Positions 41,373 through 50,900 of a stretch of DNA of 64,000 bases are shown piece after piece. The DNA lies in contig CAJOHZ010000006.1 in NCBI GenBank assembly GCA_905234695.1, forward strand, positions 1 to 64,000, in the 5' to 3' direction. How positions within the stretch are numbered: the first letter of the stretch is position 1; every line of letters starts with the position of its first letter. The position numbers and the translations under genes are program-made. This stretch comes from an uncultured Bacteroidales bacterium (GTDB taxonomy: Bacteria; Bacteroidota; Bacteroidia; Bacteroidales; P3). The notes below the pieces were generated by a model that was not told the origin of the DNA, searched no databases, and was given only the letters and a program-made list of their open reading frames with translations.

Positions 41373-42593
41373 CTACTGCAGCATGGGAGCGATGCGGAGG
41401 AGTGCGTCGGCCAAGGCGTCGATGTCGGCAGCGGTGGTATAGCAGGCAAAACTAGCACGGACAGTGCCGGGGATACCGTATCGGTCCATGACGGGCTGGG
41501 TGCAATGGTGGCCAGTGCGCACAGCAATGCCGAGTTTGTCGAGCAGGGTGCCCACATCGTAGGGATGCGCGTCGCCCAGCAGGAATGAGACGACCCCTGC
41601 CTTATGGGGCGCCGTGCCGATGAAACGGATGCCGGGCACCTCGGCCAGCCGCTGAAGGGCGTAGCGTAACAACTCCTCCTCATGGAGGGCAATATGGTCA
41701 AGCCCGATGGCCTGCATGAAGTCGATGGCGGAGCCAAGCCCCAGCACATCGCCCACCGAAGGGGTGCCGGCCTCAAAGCGGAAGGGGATGTCGTTGTAGG
41801 TGGTGCGTTCAAAGGTGACATCCTTAATCATCTCGCCTCCTCCTTGGTAGGGTGGCAGCGTGTCAAGAATGCTGGCACGACCATACATCACCCCCACCCC
41901 CATAGGGGCGTACATCTTGTGGCCCGAGAAGCAATAGAAATCGCAGTCGATGGCCTGCATGTCAACAGGCATGTGTGCCACAGCCTGTGCACCGTCAATA
42001 AGGACAGGGACACCGTGTGCATGGGCGATGGCGGTGATTTCCTCCACAGGATTGACTGTGCCAAGGGTGTTGGAGACATGGGTGCAGGCCACAAGGCGGG
42101 TCTTCTCAGTAAATAGTTGGCGGTAGGCATCGAGGTTCAACACACCCTCGTCACTGAAGGGGATAACACGCAGTTTTGCACCCGCCAGCTGCCAAGGGAC
42201 GATATTGGAGTGATGCTCCATGCCCGAGACAATGACCTCAGCCGTGTCATTATCCGATGAAGGAGAATCCTTCCATGTCCTGCTCAGCGAGGAGGCCACG
42301 AGGTTGATGCTCTCGGTGGTGCCACGAGTGAAAACAATCTCACGGCTTTCGGCGGCATGGATGAACTGCGCCACCTGTGCCCGCACTTGCTCATAGCGTT
42401 CGGTGGCCGTGGCGGCAAGGTAATGTGCACCACGGTGGATGTTGCTGTTGAGCGTGAGGTAGTAGTCCGTCAGGGTGTCAATGACCTGCTGGGGCTTCTG
42501 TGTCGTGGCGGCGTTGTCGAGATAGACCAGCCGATGGCCATAGACCTTAGTATTGAGGATTGCCGGCGAACCGCCGGGGGTAATTGTTTCCAT
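41373..42593 (-). CDS. sufS: SufS-type cysteine desulfurase
   Basis: SufS takes sulfur from cysteine for Fe-S cluster assembly. The 406 residues show LVYLDNAATTQKPQQVIDTL, the PLP lysine in CFSGHKMYAPMGVGVMYG (about residue 230), and RTGHHCTQPVMDRYGIPGTV with the catalytic cysteine near residue 366. All match group II desulfurases. The rest of a suf operon is not next to it; the neighbours are a small membrane ORF, dedA and recN. It may serve a suf locus elsewhere. I saw no clear promoter in the 176 bases between it and recN. Confidence 0.95.
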   Translation of the reverse strand: METITPGGSPAILNTKVYGHRLVYLDNAATTQKPQQVIDTLTDYYLTLNSNIHRGAHYLAATATERYEQVRAQVAQFIHAAESREIVFTRGTTESINLVASSLSRTWKDSPSSDNDTAEVIVSGMEHHSNIVPWQLAGAKLRVIPFSDEGVLNLDAYRQLFTEKTRLVACTHVSNTLGTVNPVEEITAIAHAHGVPVLIDGAQAVAHMPVDMQAIDCDFYCFSGHKMYAPMGVGVMYGRASILDTLPPYQGGGEMIKDVTFERTTYNDIPFRFEAGTPSVGDVLGLGSAIDFMQAIGLDHIALHEEELLRYALQRLAEVPGIRFIGTAPHKAGVVSFLLGDAHPYDVGTLLDKLGIAVRTGHHCTQPVMDRYGIPGTVRASFACYTTAADIDALADALLRIAPMLQ

Positions 42594-42605
42594 GGGTGTA
42601 TTTCG

Positions 42606-42746
42606 TTACGACTGCTTGTATATGATATAAAAGAGGATAAGAGCGATGACAAGGAGACCAAAAAAGATGAAGAATGCCACGCTGCAGCCTTTAGCGGGCA
42701 GCGGACGGTCCTTGCGGAGGAAGATTCGAGAGAAGTCGGTGGACAC
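42606..42746 (-). CDS. Possible small single-pass membrane protein (46 residues)
   Basis: Between dedA and sufS the frame from GTG 42746 reads MSTDFSRIFLRKDRPLPAKG followed by a strongly hydrophobic segment (VAFFIFFGLLVIALILFYII) and YKQS. It has one membrane helix and a basic, proline-containing cytosolic head. There is no ATG and no obvious ribosome-binding site, so the start is uncertain. It lies 17 bases after the dedA stop and 12 bases before sufS, which leaves no other explanation for the space. I recognise no family. Confidence 0.4.
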   Translation of the reverse strand: MSTDFSRIFLRKDRPLPAKGCSVAFFIFFGLLVIALILFYIIYKQS

Positions 42747-42763
42747 TACTGTAGAGGGTTTGA

Positions 42764-43594
42764 TTATTGAATTGATGAATTCTCCTCTTTCCGTTTTTTG
42801 ATGATGGCACGGGTGATGGCACGAACCTTCTTCTGTTCCTTCTTCTGCCTCTGTTTCTTGATGATGGCACGGAGGATGAGGATGGCGACCACCACGACAA
42901 AGATGATGACGATGGCCACAGAGATTTCTTTGCTATAGCGCTCAATGACGGTGGGATCGGCCGCCTGATAGGCGAGATAGCCCAAAAGGGCAAGGATGCA
43001 ACTCCATATCGCCGCGCCGATGAAGGTGTAAAGGGCAAAAGCCCCTATGTTCATCTTGGAAAGACCCGCGGGAATGGAGATAAGCTGGCGGATGACGGGA
43101 ATAAAACGGCCGACGAGGGTGGAGACATTGCCGTGGTCGTTGAAGTAGTTCTCGGCCTTGACAATCTTCTCTTTCGAGAGCCGCAGGAAATGTCCCAAAC
43201 GGCTGTCGGCAAAGGCATAGATGATGGGGCGTCCCAGCCAGCGAGAAAGGAAGTAGTTGATAAACGCACCCACCATGGCTCCGAGCGTACCGATAAGGAC
43301 GATGAGCCATATCTCCATGCCGCCTTTGGTCTCGGGGTTGCAAGCCACATAGACGGCTGGGGGAATGACCACCTCGGAGGGGAAGGGGATGAACGAACTC
43401 TCAATGGTCATAAGAATACCGACAGCGGCGTAGTTCATATTGGAGTCATACCATGTGAGCACGTCAGCCACAAAACCCGTGGAGGCGCTGTCGGTGCCAC
43501 GCACCTGCTCGGCAATATGCTCCTGCTGGGCTTGTACAGTCGGGGCAGCCAGAAACAGCAGGAATGCCAGAAGAATGGGGAAACGATGTTTCAT
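42764..43594 (-). CDS. DedA-family (SNARE-associated/VTT) membrane protein
   Basis: From ATG 43594 the protein has 276 residues. It begins with a signal-like segment (FPILLAFLLFLAAPTVQAQQ), then the DedA core: SSFIPFPSEVVIPPAVYVAC, GTLGAMVGAFINYFLSRWLG, and GRFIPVIRQLISIPAGLSKM with NIGAFALYTFIGAAIWSCIL. The conserved E, R and P residues of the family are present. DedA proteins are membrane transporters or flippases tied to lipid carriers and membrane potential. The frame stays open up to 43819, but that part overlaps the TPR gene and lacks features. The C-terminus is basic and lysine-rich. Confidence 0.92.
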   Translation of the reverse strand: MKHRFPILLAFLLFLAAPTVQAQQEHIAEQVRGTDSASTGFVADVLTWYDSNMNYAAVGILMTIESSFIPFPSEVVIPPAVYVACNPETKGGMEIWLIVLIGTLGAMVGAFINYFLSRWLGRPIIYAFADSRLGHFLRLSKEKIVKAENYFNDHGNVSTLVGRFIPVIRQLISIPAGLSKMNIGAFALYTFIGAAIWSCILALLGYLAYQAADPTVIERYSKEISVAIVIIFVVVVAILILRAIIKKQRQKKEQKKVRAITRAIIKKRKEENSSIQ

Positions 43595-43599
43595 GTGTA

Positions 43600-44889
43600 T
43601 CAATATTGTTTGATGATATTCATAGCGTTGATGTCGGACGAGAGTTCCGGATAGCGCCGCAGCAAATCGGGGAATTCGTCGGGTTTGGACGCGGCCATGG
43701 CGCGAAGCAGGGCAAGCATACGGTTGCGGCGGCCTGTCTTGAAGCAGCAGTAGATAAGGCGCGTGTCGAAGTCGCAGGGCATCACAGCATCCGTACGCCC
43801 GTTTTCCAGCAGTGAGCATGCCTCGCCATAGCGCTCGGAGGCGATAAGGAGATCGGCCAGATTGAGCCAGTACTCGTCGATGCCGGGGTCAAGGTCGATG
43901 GCACGGCGGAAGTAGCCAGCAGCCTCGTCGGAGAGGTTCATGTTGAGACAGCAGATGCCAAGGTTGTTCCACGCCAGCGCATACGAGGGGTCTTCCTTGA
44001 GGACCTCGTGAAGGTAAGAGAGGGCGGTATGGTAATTGCCGGCGTTCATATAGACCCGCGCCATGCTAAAGATGATATAGGCACGGTCGTCGGCATAGTC
44101 GAGCGACTCCCGCAACGCCTGGACGGCACGGCCATACTGCTGCAGGCCGGCGTAGCTGTCGGAGAGTCCCAGATAGGCGGCAAAATAGGTTTTGTCGATG
44201 GCAATGGCATATTCAAAGGCATCGGCAGCCTGGAGGAATTGGGCCGCCCAATAGTAGACGCAACCGAGGGTATACCATGCCCCTTTTGAGTAGGGATGCT
44301 CTGTCACATGGTGGGAGAAGAACTCCACTGACTCGTCCGTGCGGCCGGCTTCGTTCCATGCACATGCCAGATTGTAGAGCGCCCGCTCCTCGTCGGGGTC
44401 GGCCTCGATGGCCTCGCGGTAGTATCGCACCGCTTCATCGGTATCGCCCAACTTGTAATATTCGTCAGCGATATTGGCATAGACCATGCCCAGCCCATAG
44501 CCGTCGGACGAGGCACGACGGTAGTATTCGATGGACTTCTCCGGCTGTCCAAGGGAGCTGTATACGGCCCCGAGGGCATAACTGATATCGGTGTTGTGCT
44601 TGTCGCTCCGTTCCATCTCTTTGAGCAGCTTCAACGCCTGGGGATATTGCTGGCGGGCGGACAGCAGGTGGGCCTTCCGCAGACAGATTTCTTCGTTGCC
44701 CGGGAAAAGTCGTTCGCCACAATTCACCACGGCTTCAAGCCCTTCGAAGTCGGACACCTCCAGGTAATAGTCGGCTATGACCTCCAACTGCGACACATCG
44801 AAAAATCGCTTGTCGGGCTGCTGATGCTCGAAAGCGAGTACCAACTCGCGGACATCCGGGTCAAAGTTTTTAAATCTATCGAGGTTCAT
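43600..44889 (-). CDS. Tetratricopeptide-repeat protein
   Basis: The 429 residues consist largely of TPR units, for example EKSIEYYRRASSDGYGLGMV, DEAVRYYREAIEADPDEERA, ALSYLHEVLKEDPSYALAWN and EAAGYFRRAIDLDPGIDEYW. There is no signal peptide, so it is probably a cytosolic scaffold. Its end lies 5 bases before the dedA start and it follows sprA by 51 bases on the same strand. Homologues of similar length are common in Bacteroidetes, but no specific partner is evident. Confidence 0.9.
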   Translation of the reverse strand: MNLDRFKNFDPDVRELVLAFEHQQPDKRFFDVSQLEVIADYYLEVSDFEGLEAVVNCGERLFPGNEEICLRKAHLLSARQQYPQALKLLKEMERSDKHNTDISYALGAVYSSLGQPEKSIEYYRRASSDGYGLGMVYANIADEYYKLGDTDEAVRYYREAIEADPDEERALYNLACAWNEAGRTDESVEFFSHHVTEHPYSKGAWYTLGCVYYWAAQFLQAADAFEYAIAIDKTYFAAYLGLSDSYAGLQQYGRAVQALRESLDYADDRAYIIFSMARVYMNAGNYHTALSYLHEVLKEDPSYALAWNNLGICCLNMNLSDEAAGYFRRAIDLDPGIDEYWLNLADLLIASERYGEACSLLENGRTDAVMPCDFDTRLIYCCFKTGRRNRMLALLRAMAASKPDEFPDLLRRYPELSSDINAMNIIKQY

Positions 44890-44940
44890 GAAATGAGTGC
44901 TTGATTGTGTGAGTAGTCATAGTTAAGGTTACAGTTACCG

Positions 44941-47900
44941 TCAGAAACTAAAGCGGATGGTAAGACCGCCTTTGGTGGTTGAGTTGGGATAAGAATTGGA
45001 GATATAGGGCGTGTTGATATTGGTTTGGAAGAAGAGCCGGAGGGTAAGGGTGGTCGTAAGCGCATATTCGCCCGAGATTTCGGCCATCCAGACCTCGCTA
45101 CCCGAGGAAATCTGACTGATATTCTGGTTGATTTTGCGGATATTGGTCTTGTTGCTGTTATAGGTGATATTGAGTTGCAGGACAATGTCGCTTTTTAGGT
45201 GCTGCACGCTTTCGCCCACCTTGACATCAAACTCCACATCCTTGAACCGATAACCGCCGCCGAAGGTGATGCCGTCGCGGGTGGTCTCAGTAAGCTGATT
45301 GTTGGAGAAGCTGAGGGCAAGGGTGCGGTTTTTCTGGACAGAGAAGTTAACCTGGACACTGTTGGTCATGCTGACCGAGAGACGCACCAACGGGTTGAAC
45401 TGCTCGCTTATCTGCACCGACTCCATGCTGACTGGCGGAACAAAATCGCCAGTGTTGTTGAGCACCGTCTCAAGGCCATAGTCATAGTCCGTAAGCCCTG
45501 AGATGGCGGCATCGGTATAGTAGTTACCCACACTGTATGTGGAGGAGTATTTATGCGATAGCGAGATGTTGTTGAACCACTTCTTGAGCGCCTTGACCTT
45601 GTTGAGACCATTGTAGTTGACGGACCAGTTGGGTAGCGGGAATCGCATGAAGGGCGAGAAGCCATAACCGGAAGCATCTTTGCCGAGGTAGGTGGCGAGG
45701 AAACTGGTGAGAAGCACCGTCTGCTGGTTGGCGCTGTAACCGAAGGGGTAGTAGAGTCCGTTCATCGTGTCGCGCACCAATTGGTCGCACCTCGGGTCTG
45801 GATTGGCCGAGGCGAGCCGTTGAGATACCACAGAGCGGTTGTCCAGAAAAGCGGCATACAGGTCGTCGGAGGAGGCGAAAGCCGTAGCAAACGACCACAC
45901 GGTGGTGGTGTAGGAGCCCGACATCATATAGGATAGCGGGCCGTCGACACGGTCCCATTCGCTGAGGTACTTGTAGTAGTACTCCTCGCGCGAGGTGTAG
46001 TTCTGAGAACAGTTGAGTTCTATCTTCATGTCTCGGATAGGCTCGACAGAGGCCTGGAGCGATAGCATGTTGTTGACCGTATTCTCATGGGCCGAGTTCA
46101 TCAACGAATCGGTGGAAAGGAGGTCGTCCCGTCGCAACCGCTCCACCAGCCCGTCGGTGTAGCCGAGGATGAACGGCACACCGGGCATCCAATCGTTGCG
46201 GGCATCCATTCCCAGCAAGGTGGTGGTGCCCATATATCCCGGCAATATAGCCCCTCTGGAGCTGCTGTACTGCAAGTTGAACGATTTGAGGCCCGTGACG
46301 AAACGGATGCCGAATTTGCCCGCCTCGCTGAAGAACTCGGCGGTACGGGCACGGAATACCGAATCGGGGTTCTTGGCTCGCGCAATGGAATCCTGCCGCG
46401 CCTTGTCGCGCTCAGCCTTGGTCATACGTTTGGGGTCCTTGGGTGCAGGTTTGTTGTTCTGCGCATAGGCGCTCTTGATGAACTTGAATTTGTTGTAGAG
46501 CGTCTGCATGGTGCCCGTGACGCCTGCCTGCATCTGGGTGGAGCTGTTGAGGGTGCTACCCTGCGCCTGAAGGGCTTGGGTGGTACCCATGTAGTTGAAG
46601 GTGGTACGATAGGTGAGCGGCATACGGAGGAAGTCAAGGTAGGGCAGTTTATTCACCGGAACATCCCACGAGGCGTTGAGTCCCTGCTGGAAATTCTGCA
46701 TAGTGCCACCCCCCGAGAAGGAGTGCCATACGCTGTCGCGACTGCTGCGATCCACCCGTCCCACAGGTTCGTCGATACGGGCGTTGGCCTGGGCAGTGTA
46801 CTGGAAATGGATGCTCCGCGCCAAGTCGTACTGCACGCCATACTCGCGCTTCCATGTGAATTGCTTGAAGAACGTGGGCTTCATGATTACGAGGGCGGTG
46901 CCTTTGTTACGAAGCATCGATTCTTCATAGTCGCGATATATCTCTGTGCTGAAAGTGACGTTCTTGGGTTTGTAGTATAGATTGAAGTCCTTGATGAACT
47001 TCATGTTCTTATTGTTTATCAGTTTGGAAGTGGACTTGGAGAAGGGGGTGAAGAGTCCCGGGTCGCGAGGGGCATAGTTGTAGGTGAACCCACCGCGATG
47101 CTGGTCCTTGTTGTAGTAGGCGATTTCATCGCTCGAAGAACGTTCGCGGCTGTAGGCATAGGAGAAGGTGAAGTTTTCAATGTCGTAGAAATGAGGGGTA
47201 AGGGCCGATTTGCCCACTCGGTCCTTACGAACATTGGTGAGGGTGAGGTTTGTGGTACTCTTGCGTTCCTGAGTCATCATCCGCACACTGTCGCGCTCGG
47301 CCCTGGTCTGGTAGGTTTTCAAGTCCTCTTTCAGCTTCACATCCGGATCAAGCGGGTTGTATTCGGGGCTTCCGACTTGGCGGTTATAATCCAGATACAG
47401 CGGCACATGCATCCCCCAGTCCTCGGGCATGAACTTGCCCAGTTCAAGATCGAGGGTGGACTGCATCTGCAGAGTGTTGACCAACTCGAGGCCCGTCAAC
47501 TTGTCCTCTAGATTGCCGAAGCCGGCGGTGGTATAGGAGCCGTAGAGGGAGAGGTTACCCAAATCGGCCAGGTTAGTGCGTGCCAAGGCCATGGCTGCCC
47601 ATCCGCCCATGTTATTGAAATCGGTGAGACGCAACTCGTTAACCCACACCATACAGGACTTCGGAAGCATGTCATTGCCGTCGTCAAGAGACTCTTTCTT
47701 GGGGTTGCGCACACCAATCATGATTACCTTGACCTTGCCGAGGTTGGGCGTGCCGAGGATAGTGTATTTGCGGCCTTCGATATACTCACTATAGAGGAGC
47801 GAGTTGCTGTAGTCGAGGTTGCCGCCACGGATAAGCTTATTGCGGTTGGTCTTGATATCAACGAGCTTGGTGAGGTCTATCTCTACATTGTTGTCCACAG

Positions 47901-50900
47901 GCCAAATGGCGTAGGCATCGTCCTTGCCCGTACCCCATGGGGTGAACTTGAGAGGAACCTCGTATTCGTAGTAGTTGTTGGTGTAATCGCTACCAAGGCG
48001 CACGAAGAGGACAAGGTCGCCGTCGTCGATGGGGTCCGACTCAAACTTCTTCTCGGCATGGACAAACATCTTCATCTTGCCGTAGTAGCGGAGGTCATAC
48101 TGTGTGCTGCGATAGACCGCGCGGGCATCGCCCGATGCGAGGTCTGTAATGTCAAGCGACAAGGCCTGCTCATTGAGACGTGTATAGGACGAGGAGGTGC
48201 TGTACCACTCTTCACGCTCAATATCGGGAGGGAGGGCGTAAGGCACCGGGTAGCGGCTGCCGTTCTCTTCGATATTGACCGTGCTGATACTGAACGAGGT
48301 GTTGGATCCTGTGCCAGTGGAATAGTCGCCCGGCTGAAGCAGGTTCTCCGTGTATTTGCGCCATGTGGAATATACCAACTCCAGCGTGGCGAAACGCAGG
48401 ATAATGGGTTCCTCGAAGTCGTTGAGGAACATACGCATGAAACGGATGGACTGGAAGCCGTTGAGGCGGCCGATGGTCTGGTCGGGCTCGCGAATGGGGA
48501 TGCGGAACTGATACCACTTGCAGGAGGTAGTCTGGCCGTTAGCCAGCTGGACGTTATCGGCCTCCTGAATGTCCACGATGTGGTTCTCACCAATCACCAT
48601 CTTGGAGGGGTCGAGCTCGATGACATACTGATAGTAGTTCTCCGCCTCGCTCAGCGTATTGTCTTTGTTGATGTCCTCGACATTGGGATAGGTCGATGCC
48701 GCCGTAGTATAGGACTCGGTATTATCGGCATCGACACGCGAGTTGCCCTCGGGGTTGTTGTAGAACTTGTAACGGTCGGTGACCTTTACATCTGCCGCAT
48801 CATAGTCACTGCCCCGATAGTAGTGGAAATCATCGCCCGAAGGGTCTTGGTAGGCCTGCAGATAAGCCTGCGAGGAGGTGCCGTGGACGAGGGCAATGCT
48901 GTTAATATAGTCGGAGAAGAAGCTCCGCTCATCTTCCATTCCGAACGTGCTGCTAAGGCCGTCGTAACCCACATCTTGGTATTTGCGGGCGGCCTCATCG
49001 TTGTCGAAGGCATTGACAATCGGCTGGGTAGTGGGCACACGACCCCAGATGGTGGTATCCACATTGACAATCTCGGTGCTGGTGGGGAGTCCGTTCTCAA
49101 AGCTCTTGCGTCCATCGCGCAGAATATCCTCACTGATGTCGCCAAGGTTGATGTAAAGTTTGCCGCCCTTGTGGTTGGGACTCTCAATGAAGGGGTCCAT
49201 CAGCCAGAACTCAATGGTCTCGATGTTCTGTGTCTCAAAGTCTGTGTAGCTGAGTTCCCGCATGATACCGCCCCAGCGGCTCTTCGGCTGGGCCAGCTTG
49301 CCATCGGCGTTGAGTCCGGCGCTGAACGACGTGGGGGCCACGTCATAATTGTAGGGGCCTCGTTCTTCGGGATAGAAGGCCAGGTTGAGTTCATAGATAT
49401 TGGTCAACTCGCCCTGTGCCAAATCCTTGTTGGGGAAGACTTCCTGCTCGGCAATACGGCGGGCGTATGGACGAGAACGGTCGTCGGCAGTGATGTTAGA
49501 TGGGCACTCGCTGCTGTAGAAGATATTATCGATGCGGTACCATGCCAGTTTTGCACGGTTGAAACCATAGGCCAAATCGGTACCAGGGCGGGTCTCGGGG
49601 AACATTGGCATGGCCAACTGGTAGTCCTGCGGGGTACTGGCCAGATGCCAGTAGGTGACGCCTTTAAGGTCAATGCCACTCTCGGCACCTTCGAAGTCGT
49701 CAATATAGGAAACACTGCCCTCCTTGCTACCCGTGTTGGAGAGGCCCGGAATGAAATGGGCGAACTCGGCGGTGAGGCTGAGGTTTGACGGGGCTTTGGT
49801 ATCAATACCTGGCAGGAGATCGACGAACTTGGTGATAAACGGTGCCTCATGGCGGTAGTTGAGGTCAAGGCCCCAGATGCTGTTGCTGGTGGGCTCCTCG
49901 CCGAAGTTGTTCTTCTGCGTCAGAGGTTTCTCGGTGAGATTCATAAAGGTGGCACCGATATTGAAGTCGGGCTGTATCTCATAATTCAAGTGGGCACCCA
50001 GCATGTCTTTCGAGGTCATACTGAAGGCATTGTTTTCGCTACTCACGCTGATGGGGGTGCCGCTGGAGAGAATACTCTCGTTAATGATGCGCACGGTACC
50101 CATCGTATAATCCACCGTATAGTCCACATTCTCAATCAACGGGACTCCACCGGCAGTCACCGTCACCGAACCCTGTGAGACGCTGTAACCCAAAGAAATC
50201 TCGCCACTGACGGCGCTGGTGAAATAGCCTTCCAGATAGAACTTGTTTTTGTCGGCATACTGCTGCGCCAACGTGCGCGTCATGGTGTAAAGGGAGTCGA
50301 AACAATACTGGTTGGCAAATTCGTCGTTGCCGATAATCGTGCGGAGGTCCTTGCCGAAAGGCTCCACGTAGGGAAAGAAGATGCGTCCCGTGGAAGCCTG
50401 GATGATACCTCCTTTGAAGGCGGCACTGTCAAACCAATCGAAGACACCGTCGGCATAATAGTAGTTCTGTGTGGCATCCATGCGGTCGAGTCCGAAAAGT
50501 TCTATCAACGGGATGCCCTCTTTGGGACCCTCGGTAAAATAGCCGATGCCCACCCCACCCTCGCGACTCTCGTAAAGGACATTCAAACGGAAATTCTCAC
50601 GGCCTATCTGAGTGCTCTTGAGGAAGTAGACGTTCTTCATCATGAGTTTCCACAGCGGGCTACGGGTATCTACTCCGGTGCCTTTAATAAGTTTGACGAC
50701 AAGCGTGTTGGGGTCGTTGACACCATCGGTGGTGAGTTCGCCTACCTGATAGACGGTAGTGTCGCCGATGACCTGATACTGGAAGGCCACCGCCAACACC
50801 TGATCGGCGCTAAGGGGTTGGCTGAGGGTTATGAAACCCATCTGCTCGTTGTAGGTGTACTCGTTGCTGTTGAGCAGGCGGGCACTCTCCACCTTTTCGT

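Noticed and set aside
48058..49788. 576-codon plus-strand frame opposite sprA
   Set aside because: sprA is certain on the minus strand; the frame shows shadow-type composition rich in G, V and E with no domain.
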